A stretch of 18,157 nucleotides of DNA from Eubacterium sp. (GTDB lineage: Bacteria; Bacillota; Clostridia; Lachnospirales; Lachnospiraceae), in assembly GCA_022776205.1 (NCBI GenBank), contig JALFIK010000187.1, positions 1-18,157 of the forward strand. The letters run 5' to 3'. The notes under the pieces are model-generated. The model was not told the DNA's origin, did no database searches, and saw only the letters and a program-made list of their open reading frames with translations. The translations under genes and the position numbers were made by a program. Positions within the stretch are counted from its first letter, which is position 1. Each line of letters opens with the position of its first letter. Positions 1 through 7,168 of the stretch are shown here, piece after piece.

Positions 1-213
1 AATCTTCCATCTTCCAAAAAAATGATTCAGCTTCTGCAAAGTCTGGGTGCTCCGGTCAGGCCATCACAAGTTGGCATTTCTGACGAAATGACACGAGATG
101 CAATCATTCTGGCAAAGGAGATTCGCGACCGTTTCACTCTCCTCCAGATGCTCTGGGATACCGGACTGCTGGAAAGTTATGCAGAAGAAATCACTGCATC
201 TTTCCGTGAATAA
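1..213 (+). CDS. C-terminal fragment of a probable AraM-type sn-glycerol-1-phosphate dehydrogenase (5' end outside window)
   Basis: The frame is open from base 1 and stops with TAA at 211-213; the methionine codon at 22 is internal. About 70 residues are visible. The segment with GAPVRPSQVGI, followed by a helix rich in acidic residues containing IRDRFTLLQMLWDTGLL, resembles the C-terminal helical domain of AraM/EgsA dehydrogenases of the iron-containing alcohol dehydrogenase superfamily. Known members interconvert dihydroxyacetone phosphate and glycerol-1-phosphate using NAD(P)H and a divalent metal. The Rossmann domain and metal ligands lie outside the window, so activity cannot be judged. 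It is the only plus-strand gene and runs toward azlD, with the shared terminator between them. Assignment rests on this tail alone; another member of the superfamily is possible. Confidence 0.65.
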   Translation, partial: NLPSSKKMIQLLQSLGAPVRPSQVGISDEMTRDAIILAKEIRDRFTLLQMLWDTGLLESYAEEITASFRE

Positions 214-229
214 TATTTTATTAACAATC

Positions 230-276
230 AAAAAGAATCCTGCCCTTTCCATCTTGATCCGGGCAGGATTCTTTTT
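230..276. terminator. Bidirectional intrinsic terminator between the dehydrogenase fragment and azlD
   Basis: Bases 231-245 and 261-275 form a perfect 15-bp inverted repeat (AAAAGAATCCTGCCC arm) around a 15-base loop. The stem is G+C-rich near the loop and A/T-rich at its foot, so each strand ends in a run of about five T. It lies 17 bases after the plus-strand stop and about 10 bases after the azlD stop, so it probably serves both convergent transcripts. Confidence 0.9.
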
Positions 277-284
277 CCCCTCAA

Positions 285-602
285 TTAAATGATCCCCATA
301 ATACCTTCTGTTACCAGTACTGCACAACATGCACCAACGGCAACAACAATCAGACTTTTGCGGTTATATGCCAGCACAATGGCAACAATCAGCCCTGCAA
401 TGGCAGAAATTATACTGTTCGTTGCATAAAAAATAGCCGGAATTGTCATCGCAGATAACACTGTATAGGGAATGTAATATAATATTGAATTAAAAAAACG
501 GTTTTTTATCTTTTGCTTAACAAGAACAAGAGGAAGAACCCGGATTGAATAGGTCACCACAGCCATAACAAGAAGATATGGCAAAAATACTTTAAAATTC
601 AT
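285..602 (-). CDS. azlD: AzlD-like small subunit of a branched-chain amino acid exporter
   Basis: This gives a 105-residue, very hydrophobic protein with about four membrane segments, the length and pattern of AzlD. AzlD partners with AzlC in exporting branched-chain amino acids (azaleucine resistance in Bacillus subtilis). The start at 602 was chosen over a further-upstream methionine codon because a GGAGGTGG ribosome site sits just before it and the protein then begins MNFKVFLPYLL, as in the family; the longer version adds a hydrophilic Trp/Arg-rich stretch that is only azlC read in another frame. The gene overlaps the end of azlC by 11 bases, indicating translational coupling. It is the last minus-strand gene before the terminator at 230-276. 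Confidence 0.85.
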   Translation of the reverse strand: MNFKVFLPYLLVMAVVTYSIRVLPLVLVKQKIKNRFFNSILYYIPYTVLSAMTIPAIFYATNSIISAIAGLIVAIVLAYNRKSLIVVAVGACCAVLVTEGIMGII

Positions 603-1293
603 CTTCTTCCACCTCCACCGGAAACAGGATTGCTGCCATGACTGAGGCCGCCAGTGTACAGATAATAATTGCAAATCCATCGGAAAGGCCTGAGAAAAAA
701 GGAATATACTTTAAAGCCACACTGATTGCAATCGCAATCAGTACCGCAATAAAGACATGTCCGTCCTCCCTGGCTTTTGGAATGACAACCGCAATAAACA
801 TACCATACAGGGCAACCCCCAGAGCGCTCGACAAAGCAGCAGGGAGGACATTCCCAAGAAGGGCTCCTCCCAGCGTTCCCGTTACCCATCCGAGGATCGG
901 TAATATGATAAGACCAGCAAAATAATTTCTCTTTACTTTTCCCGGACTTTGTATAGCCACTGCAAATATTTCATCAGTTACTGCAAACCCTAAAATCCAT
1001 CTCCAGATTCCCTTAAAGTCTTCATCCACTTTCTGAGAAAGAGAAATAGACATGAGCATATAGCGAAGATTAATAATGAACTGGGATAATGCCATTTCAA
1101 TCAGCGAGCCGGTCGAGGCCATGATGGTAAGTCCGGCAAACTGTCCGGCGGATGTCACATTTGCCGCTGAAATTAGTACAGACTGTGCGACACTTAAATC
1201 TTTATCCACTGCCAGAATTCCAAAAGCAAAAGAAACCGCAACGTATCCCAGACCAATTGGGATTCCGTCTCTGATTCCCTGTTTAAATTTCAT
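592..1293 (-). CDS. azlC: AzlC-like branched-chain amino acid export permease, large subunit
   Basis: The 233-residue protein opens with FKQGIRDGIPIGLGYVAVSFAFG, the N-terminal signature of AzlC, and has several hydrophobic segments, including the ones around residues 15-30, 60-80, 135-180 and 190-225. The product should be an inner-membrane protein that forms a transporter with AzlD, exporting branched-chain amino acids or analogues; the actual substrate here is inferred from the family. The ATG at 1293 lies only 3 bases past the purD stop, and its GAGG ribosome site is inside the purD coding end. Expression is therefore probably tied to purD. A link between purine synthesis and this exporter is not obvious from function. 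Confidence 0.88.
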   Translation of the reverse strand: MKFKQGIRDGIPIGLGYVAVSFAFGILAVDKDLSVAQSVLISAANVTSAGQFAGLTIMASTGSLIEMALSQFIINLRYMLMSISLSQKVDEDFKGIWRWILGFAVTDEIFAVAIQSPGKVKRNYFAGLIILPILGWVTGTLGGALLGNVLPAALSSALGVALYGMFIAVVIPKAREDGHVFIAVLIAIAISVALKYIPFFSGLSDGFAIIICTLAASVMAAILFPVEVEEDEF

Positions 1294-1296
1294 TGT

Positions 1297-2568
1297 CTAC
1301 GCCTCATCAATTGCCTTGCCGAGATCATGACGCATATATTTGTTTGCAAAGGAAACCCATTCCGTTGCCTCATATGCATTCTTTCGTGCTTCTTTCAAAT
1401 CTTTTCCCTTGGCAGTAACACCCAGAACACGTCCACCGTTTGTCACGATTCCTTCCTCTGTGCGTTTTGTTCCTGCATGGAAACAATAATATCCGTCATT
1501 GTCTTTAAAATGATCCAGTCCACTTATGACATAACCCTTTTCATAAGATACCGGATATCCGTCTGAAGCAAGGACAACGCAGACGGCCGCATTGTCTTCA
1601 AACTCCAGGTCAATTTCATCCAGACGTCCGTCAATGCAGGCTTCCATCACATCGATAATATCATTCTTCATACGCGGAAGTACAACCTGTGCTTCCGGAT
1701 CTCCAAATCGGGCATTATATTCAAGAACCTTTGGTCCGTCCTGCGTAAGCATCAGACCTGTGAATAAGATACCGACAAACGGTCTTCCCTCTGCTGCCAT
1801 TGCATCTATGGTTGGCTGATAAATATATTTTTCACAAAAATCTTCTACTTCTTTTGTATAGAACGGACTTGGGGAAAAAGTTCCCATGCCTCCTGTATTT
1901 AATCCCTGATCCCCATCCTGGGCACGCTTGTGATCCTGGGCGCTGGTCATACATTTGATTGTTTTCCCATCACAGAATGCAAGAACAGAAACTTCTCTTC
2001 CTGTCATAAACTCCTCGATAACCATACGGTTCCCCGCATCTCCGAATTTTTTATCCTCCATGATCGTCTTTACACCATCTCTTGCTTCTTCAAGAGTATT
2101 GCAGATCAAGACACCTTTTCCAAGTGCAAGGCCATCTGCCTTTAACACGATTGGGAATTTTGCATTTTCCAGATAGGCAAGTGCTTCCGTATCAGAATCA
2201 AAATTTTCATATCCTGCTGTCGGAATATTGTACTTTTTCATCAAGTCCTTGGAAAATGCCTTGGAGCCTTCGATAATAGCCGCATTTTTTCTCGGTCCGA
2301 ACACCCTGAGTCCCTCTTTTTCAAAAGCATCCACCACACCTCCGACCAACGGATCATCCATTCCAATGATGGTAAGATCAATTTCTTTTTCCTTGGCAAA
2401 GGATACCAGTTTATCAAACTCCATCGCACCAATGTTCACACATTCTGCGTATTCTTCGATTCCGGCATTTCCAGGAGCACAGTATATTTTCTCTGCTTTC
2501 GGGCTTTTTGCCACTGCCCAGGCAATGGCATGCTCTCTTCCTCCGCTTCCCACAATCAGTACTTTCAT
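1297..2568 (-). CDS. purD: Phosphoribosylamine-glycine ligase (GAR synthetase)
   Basis: PurD joins 5-phosphoribosylamine to glycine using ATP, the second step of purine synthesis. The 423 residues match the usual length. Visible marks are the N-terminal GSGGREHA at residues 7-14, the ATP-grasp nucleotide segment LKADGLALGKGV at 142-153, NTGGMGTFSP at 224-233, and the metal-binding EYNARFGDPE at 283-292. The loop that reads GPE in the E. coli enzyme reads GMD here (residues 69-71). The ATG at 2568 has GGAGG about ten bases upstream. It follows purN after 32 bases and runs into azlC 3 bases downstream, so it sits in the middle of a tight operon. Confidence 0.97.
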   Translation of the reverse strand: MKVLIVGSGGREHAIAWAVAKSPKAEKIYCAPGNAGIEEYAECVNIGAMEFDKLVSFAKEKEIDLTIIGMDDPLVGGVVDAFEKEGLRVFGPRKNAAIIEGSKAFSKDLMKKYNIPTAGYENFDSDTEALAYLENAKFPIVLKADGLALGKGVLICNTLEEARDGVKTIMEDKKFGDAGNRMVIEEFMTGREVSVLAFCDGKTIKCMTSAQDHKRAQDGDQGLNTGGMGTFSPSPFYTKEVEDFCEKYIYQPTIDAMAAEGRPFVGILFTGLMLTQDGPKVLEYNARFGDPEAQVVLPRMKNDIIDVMEACIDGRLDEIDLEFEDNAAVCVVLASDGYPVSYEKGYVISGLDHFKDNDGYYCFHAGTKRTEEGIVTNGGRVLGVTAKGKDLKEARKNAYEATEWVSFANKYMRHDLGKAIDEA

Positions 2569-2600
2569 CTGTTTCTTTCCTCCATCTGATATTTCTCAAT

Positions 2601-3227
2601 CTATTCATCAATCGTGACAACACGATCGTTTACATGTACCTTTCCGTTGGCGATTAAGTCAATCGTTTTCGGAAGAATAATCCATTCCGCCTGTTCCATG
2701 ATTCGCTTCTGCAGTGTTTCCGGTGTATCTGTCTGCTCGACCATGACCGGTTTCTGCATAATGATCGGACCCGTATCTGTTCCCTCGTCAACAAAATGCA
2801 CAGTCGCCCCGGATACTTTAACTCCCTTTGCCAGAGCTTTCTCATGAACATGCAGGCCATAACATCCCTTCCCACAAAAAGAAGGAATCAGGGAAGGATG
2901 AATATTAATGATCCGGTTTTCATACTCCCTGATCACACATGGCGGTACGACTACCAGATATCCCGCAAGGACGACAAGATCAATTTCCCGTTCTTTAAGC
3001 GCCAGCAGCAGACTTTCATTAAACACGTCCCGGCTCGGAAAACTTTTCGGAGACAGCAACAGTGCCTCTGTTCCATATTGTCTGGCTCTCTCGAGGGCAT
3101 AGGCTCCCTCATTATTACTGATTACTACTTTAATATTTGCGTTTGTAATTTCCCCACTGTCGATGGCGTCCATAATTGCCTGAAGATTCGTTCCGCCACC
3201 AGATACTAAAACTGCCAGATTTAGCAT
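2601..3227 (-). CDS. purN: Phosphoribosylglycinamide formyltransferase, folate-dependent (GAR transformylase)
   Basis: PurN transfers a formyl group from 10-formyltetrahydrofolate to GAR, the third step of purine synthesis. The 208-residue product starts with LAVLVSGGGTNLQAI, the phosphate-binding loop. The catalytic triad is present by alignment to E. coli: N108 and H110 in the NIHPSLIPSF segment, and D151 in DEGTDTGPI. Residues 117-128 (FCGKGCYGLHVH) are the clostridial version of the loop that reads GAHG in enterobacteria. The ATG at 3227 overlaps the end of purM by 7 bases, so translation is likely coupled. Confidence 0.96.
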   Translation of the reverse strand: MLNLAVLVSGGGTNLQAIMDAIDSGEITNANIKVVISNNEGAYALERARQYGTEALLLSPKSFPSRDVFNESLLLALKEREIDLVVLAGYLVVVPPCVIREYENRIINIHPSLIPSFCGKGCYGLHVHEKALAKGVKVSGATVHFVDEGTDTGPIIMQKPVMVEQTDTPETLQKRIMEQAEWIILPKTIDLIANGKVHVNDRVVTIDE

Positions 3228-4246
3228 ACTGTAACTCCCTTTTCCCCTGCTTCAACGGATCCCACTATATAAGCCTGTTCTCCGACTTTCTTTAATACTT
3301 CCACTGCCTTATCCGCATCAGAAGGATCCAGAGCAAGCATCATACCGATTCCCATATTATAAGTATTGTACATCATTTCCTCTGCGATATCGCCCTCTTT
3401 CGCAAGAAGACGGAAAATAGCAGGCACTTCATAACTATCTTTCTTAACAACGGCACGGACACCTTCCGGAAGCATTCTCGGAATATTCTCATAGAATCCA
3501 CCACCTGTAATATGACTGCATCCTTTGATGGTAATACCGGCTTCTTTTACCGCCTTTAATGCCTTTACATAAATTTTTGTCGGTGTAAGCAGTGCTTCTC
3601 CCAGTGTCTTTCCCAGTTCTTCTTTATATTGATTCAGTGCTTCTTTTTCCATTGGAAAGACTTTACGAACAAGAGAATATCCGTTACTGTGAATTCCCGA
3701 GGAAGCAATTCCCACAAGTACATCACCCGGTTTGATCTCTTTCCCGCAAATCAGATCCTTCTCGTCAACGATACCGACAGCAAATCCGGCCAGATCGTAT
3801 TCATCCTCCGGATAAAATCCCGGCATTTCCGCAGTCTCACCACCAATCAGGGCAGCCTCAGACTGCTTGCATCCTTCTGCAACGCCACTGACTATAGACG
3901 CGATTTTTTCCGGATAATTCTTTCCACAGGCAATGTAATCAAGGAAAAATAAAGGTTCCCCGCCGGCACAGGCAATATCATTCACACACATGGCCACACA
4001 GTCAATTCCCACTGTATCATGTTTATCCATGAGAAAAGCAATTTTTAATTTCGTTCCCACACCGTCTGTTCCAGAAACCAGAGTAGGATTTTCCATTGTC
4101 ATAAATTTTTTAAGAGAAAAGGCTCCGGAAAATCCTCCCAGGTTAGTAAGTACCTCCGGACGCATGGTTCCCTGTACATGTTTCTTCATTAATTCAACGG
4201 ATTTATATCCTGCTTCAATATCAACACCGGCATTCTTATAGTCCAT
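3221..4246 (-). CDS. purM: Phosphoribosylformylglycinamidine cyclo-ligase (AIR synthetase)
   Basis: PurM closes the imidazole ring of FGAM with ATP to give AIR, the fifth purine step and the substrate of PurE encoded next door. The 341-residue product has the family motifs in order: DGVGTK at 61-66, GGETAEMPGFY at 136-145, ASSGIHSNGYSLVRK at 181-195, and HITGGGFYENIPRML at 245-259. The start at 4246 is backed by an AAGGAG site. A 60-base spacer separates it from purE; on the coding strand this spacer is almost all purines, with no hairpin or good promoter seen. The 3' end overlaps purN. Confidence 0.97.
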   Translation of the reverse strand: MDYKNAGVDIEAGYKSVELMKKHVQGTMRPEVLTNLGGFSGAFSLKKFMTMENPTLVSGTDGVGTKLKIAFLMDKHDTVGIDCVAMCVNDIACAGGEPLFFLDYIACGKNYPEKIASIVSGVAEGCKQSEAALIGGETAEMPGFYPEDEYDLAGFAVGIVDEKDLICGKEIKPGDVLVGIASSGIHSNGYSLVRKVFPMEKEALNQYKEELGKTLGEALLTPTKIYVKALKAVKEAGITIKGCSHITGGGFYENIPRMLPEGVRAVVKKDSYEVPAIFRLLAKEGDIAEEMMYNTYNMGIGMMLALDPSDADKAVEVLKKVGEQAYIVGSVEAGEKGVTVC

Positions 4247-4306
4247 AACAGACTCCTTTCTTATATCCTCTATTATCCTCTGTCTCTTTATCTTTCCTGA
4301 CAGATC

Positions 4307-4819
4307 TTACATCTGTTTTAAATACTCCTCATAGCCCAGTTCTTCCAGTTTGTCCGCTTTGGCAACCACCTGGTCTTTTAATCTGGCAGAATACTCTTTT
4401 AATCTTCCGAGAAGTTCTGGATCGGAAGTCGCAAGAATCTTTGCAGCAAGAATTCCCGCATTAGCCGCACCATTAATTGCCACTGTGGCAACCGGAATAC
4501 CGGTCGGCATCTGAACGATGGAATAAAGGGAATCCACTCCGCCAAGATCTGATGTCTTCATTGGAATTCCAATGACAGGCATAGGGAAAATCGCCGCACA
4601 CATTCCCGGAAGATGGGCCGCCTTTCCCGCTCCGGCAATAATTACTTTCCATCCTTTTTCCTCTGCAGTTTTTGCATATTCGAAAAATTCCTCCGGCTCT
4701 CTGTGAGCAGATATGATCGTCATTTCAAAATCAATACCCAGTTCTTTGAGGACATCGGCAGCTTTTGCCATAACCGGCATATCAGAATCACTGCCCATCA
4801 CTATACCAACTTTTGCCAT
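4307..4819 (-). CDS. purE: PurE, N5-carboxyaminoimidazole ribonucleotide mutase (class I type)
   Basis: PurE makes CAIR; class I enzymes convert N5-CAIR made by PurK. The 170-residue length fits. Residues 9-13 are GSDSD, and H39 in SAHREP matches the active-site histidine of class I. The downstream GVDSLYSIVQMPTGIPVATV is classic class I, as is HLPGM at 69-73, and class II marks such as AGRSNALSG are absent. Two differences from E. coli PurE are visible: E41 in place of threonine after HR, and K66 in GAGKAAHL where E. coli has GAGGAAHL. No purK lies in this window. A good AAGGAG site precedes the ATG. It sits 43 bases after pyrF, apparently in the same transcript. Confidence 0.95.
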   Translation of the reverse strand: MAKVGIVMGSDSDMPVMAKAADVLKELGIDFEMTIISAHREPEEFFEYAKTAEEKGWKVIIAGAGKAAHLPGMCAAIFPMPVIGIPMKTSDLGGVDSLYSIVQMPTGIPVATVAINGAANAGILAAKILATSDPELLGRLKEYSARLKDQVVAKADKLEELGYEEYLKQM

Positions 4820-4862
4820 TTTTATGTTCTCCTTTTTATTTATTTCATGAATAAAAAACTGT

Positions 4863-5789
4863 TTATTTCACAAAGGCATTTTTTAAATCTTCTTTCATAT
4901 CAAGTACCGCTGCTCTGCTTGCATCCGCAAAGTTAGCAGGACTGAATTTTTCATGATACGGTGCCTTGTTATAAGCACAGATAATTCCACGACTGGAATT
5001 AACAATTGCACCGAGACCATCTTCATTAAAGAAAGGAGCCAGATCCTTTCCGGTCCCTCCCTGCGCTCCATATCCCGGTACAAGAATATAGTTCTTCGGC
5101 ATAATTTTTCGAAGAGCTGCTCCCATCTCCGGATAAGTTGCTCCCACAACCGCTCCAACATAACTGTAGTCATCTCCCATGATGTCCTCTCCCCACTGGG
5201 CAACCTTGCGGGCAACAATTTCATAGATCGGTGTGTCTCCAACTTTCTGATCCTGGAATTCTCCACTGGATGGATTGGATGTCTTTACGAGAATAAAAAT
5301 ACCTTTCTTCTCTTCCCTGCACACTTTTAAGAAAGGATTCACACCGTCAGATCCAAGATAAGGATTGACTGTGACGAAATCTTCCGTAAACGGAGAAAAT
5401 ACATTTTCTCCCACTGTAACTTTTCCAAGATGTCCCACAGCATAGGCTTCCGATGTGGAACCGATATCTCCTCTCTTAATATCCCCAATGATAACAAGTC
5501 CTTTGCTCTTTGCATAATCACAGGTCTTCTTAAATAACTTAAGTCCTTCCACACCAAATTGTTCATACATGGCTATCTGCGGTTTCACTGCAGGAACCAG
5601 GTCATACGTCGCATCAATAATTCCCTTGTTAAACTGCCAGATTGCCTCGCATGCACCTTCCAGCGTCTCTCCACATGCCGCAAAGGCATCTTTTTTCAAG
5701 TGCTCCGGCACATAGGAAAGCATCGGATCCAGACCGACAACAATTGGAGCATCTTTTTTCTTAATTTCCCCTATTAACTGATTAATCAT
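4863..5789 (-). CDS. pyrF: Orotidine 5'-phosphate decarboxylase, type 2 subfamily
   Basis: PyrF decarboxylates OMP to UMP, the last step of de novo pyrimidine synthesis. The 308-residue length is typical of the type 2 subfamily and longer than the roughly 230-240 residues of the B. subtilis and E. coli form. GDIKRGDIG at 102-110 carries the catalytic Asp-Lys-Asp set (D103, K105, D108), and VGLDPML at 18-24 is the N-terminal substrate segment. A TGGAGGA site precedes the ATG. A promoter with extended -10 element is visible about 35-60 bases upstream, so pyrF probably heads its own unit, which continues into purE-purM-purN-purD. Confidence 0.96.
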   Translation of the reverse strand: MINQLIGEIKKKDAPIVVGLDPMLSYVPEHLKKDAFAACGETLEGACEAIWQFNKGIIDATYDLVPAVKPQIAMYEQFGVEGLKLFKKTCDYAKSKGLVIIGDIKRGDIGSTSEAYAVGHLGKVTVGENVFSPFTEDFVTVNPYLGSDGVNPFLKVCREEKKGIFILVKTSNPSSGEFQDQKVGDTPIYEIVARKVAQWGEDIMGDDYSYVGAVVGATYPEMGAALRKIMPKNYILVPGYGAQGGTGKDLAPFFNEDGLGAIVNSSRGIICAYNKAPYHEKFSPANFADASRAAVLDMKEDLKNAFVK

Positions 5790-5822
5790 AATTTCCTCCA
5801 GATTTCCACTGATATCTTTTTC

Positions 5823-5851
5823 ATTCTAGCATAAATTTTTTCGTCTGTACA
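5823..5851 (-). promoter_or_regulatory. Promoter for pyrF-purEMND-azlCD
   Basis: On the minus strand a TGTACA -35-like box (5846-5851, 4 of 6 consensus) is followed, after exactly 17 bases, by TAGAAT (5823-5828, 5 of 6), preceded by TGC to give an extended TGn -10. The predicted start of RNA near 5816 leaves a leader of under 30 bases before the pyrF ATG, too short for an attenuator or riboswitch. It lies in the 95-base pyrC-pyrF spacer, where no terminator is seen, so read-through from pyrC may add to it. Confidence 0.7.
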
Positions 5852-5884
5852 TTCACGATATGACAGAAAAAGACAAATTTATCT

Positions 5885-7147
5885 TCAACCGCGATATACA
5901 ATTTTACCATCACAGATTGTATATCTGATCTTTCCATAAAGCTGCGCTCCAAGGAATGGCGAGTTTTCCGCCTTCGACGCAAAAGATTCCACTGTGCGGA
6001 TTTCATCCGGATTAAAAATCACCATATCGGCCGGACCGCCTTCCTTTAATTCTCCTGCCTCAAATTTATACAACCTTGCCGGATTCACCGTCATTTTTTC
6101 AAGAAGGCTCATCATAGAAAGATATCCTCTTTTCACCAGGCTCGTAATTCCCAGAGAAAGTGCCGTTTCCAAACCGATGATTCCACTTGGCGCTTCTGCA
6201 AATTTTCTTTCTTTTTCTTCCGTCGAATGGGGAGCATGATCTGTTGCTATCATATCGATTGTTCCATCTGCCAGGCCCTCGATGATTTTTGTACGATCCC
6301 ACTCGGTTCGAACAGGCGGATTCATCTTACAAAGCGTCCCATAATTTGGTACATCTTCTTCTGTCAGCGTAAAATGATGCGGTGTCGCCTCCGCATAAAC
6401 TTTCGCTCCCTGTTTTTTTGCATATCGGACAAGATCAACCGAACGTCCTGAGGAGATATGCTGAATATCTACTTTCGCCCCCGTCTCCAGAGCAAGCATG
6501 ATATCCCTGGCAACCATGACATCCTCAGAAACTGCCGGAGCACCTCCGATTCCCATTCTTTGAGAGATTATCCCCTTATTAATTCCATTTACTTCGTTTA
6601 AGGAAGGATCTTCTTCGTGAAAAGATATGGGCATATCCACTTTTTTTGCCGCTTCCATCGCTCTTTTTATAAATCCGGCATCGGTGAGGGGCAGACCGTC
6701 ATCGGTGAACCCGCAGGCACCACACCGAGCCATTTCTTCAAAATCAACCAGTTCTTTTCCCCTAAATCCAACGGAAACTGCACTGGCCTGTTTCACATGA
6801 ATCGGCTGGTTTTCTGCTCTTTTTAAAATATCCTTCAAAACCTCCGGATTATCCACGATCGGTCTGGTATTTGCCATACATACAACCGTCGTATATCCTC
6901 CTGCTGCCGCAGACTTGCTTCCTGTCTCCAGATCTTCCTTATACGTAAATCCCGGATCACGAAAATGGACATGGACATCTACAAACCCCGGTGAAACGAT
7001 ACATCCGCTTCCGTCCAGTTCCTCATCCGCTTCCCATTCCGGATGAGAACCAAAACCAGTAATTTTATTCTCTTTCACCCAGACGTCTGTCACTTCATCT
7101 CTTTTTGAAGCCGGATCCATAACCCGGCCATTCCTGATTACCAGCAT
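5885..7147 (-). CDS. pyrC: Dihydroorotase, class I
   Basis: PyrC cyclises N-carbamoyl-aspartate to dihydroorotate, the third pyrimidine step. The 420-residue length is that of class I dihydroorotases. Zinc ligands expected from the family are present: H59 and H61 in DVHVHFRDPG, an aspartate in FTDDG (residues 147-151) in the position used instead of a carboxylated lysine, H177 in HEEDPS, H230, and D303 in ATDHAPHS. The C-terminus returns to the beta-sandwich that N-terminal residues 1-50 begin. An AGGAGG site lies just before the ATG. It follows the M29 peptidase gene after only 21 bases, so it appears cotranscribed with the non-pyrimidine insert. Confidence 0.97.
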   Translation of the reverse strand: MLVIRNGRVMDPASKRDEVTDVWVKENKITGFGSHPEWEADEELDGSGCIVSPGFVDVHVHFRDPGFTYKEDLETGSKSAAAGGYTTVVCMANTRPIVDNPEVLKDILKRAENQPIHVKQASAVSVGFRGKELVDFEEMARCGACGFTDDGLPLTDAGFIKRAMEAAKKVDMPISFHEEDPSLNEVNGINKGIISQRMGIGGAPAVSEDVMVARDIMLALETGAKVDIQHISSGRSVDLVRYAKKQGAKVYAEATPHHFTLTEEDVPNYGTLCKMNPPVRTEWDRTKIIEGLADGTIDMIATDHAPHSTEEKERKFAEAPSGIIGLETALSLGITSLVKRGYLSMMSLLEKMTVNPARLYKFEAGELKEGGPADMVIFNPDEIRTVESFASKAENSPFLGAQLYGKIRYTICDGKIVYRG

Positions 7148-7168
7148 CTGTTATCCTCCTGTTTTCTT

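Noticed and set aside
2796..3209. 137-codon plus-strand open frame opposite purN
   Set aside because: Wholly antisense to purN, with a composition expected of the reverse complement of a coding region.
4247..4306. Possible regulatory element in the purine-rich purE-purM spacer
   Set aside because: Almost all purines on the coding strand but with no hairpin, repeat of clear period, or promoter; it may simply be an unstructured leader.
5852..5884. Possible terminator after pyrC (near-palindrome at GATAAATTTGTC followed by T's)
   Set aside because: The repeat has no loop and is A/T-only in its core, so it would not form a stable terminator hairpin.
5821..6006. 61-codon minus-strand frame overlapping the 3' end of pyrC
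   Set aside because: Out of frame with pyrC, with no ribosome site, and it covers the pyrF promoter; not supported as a gene.
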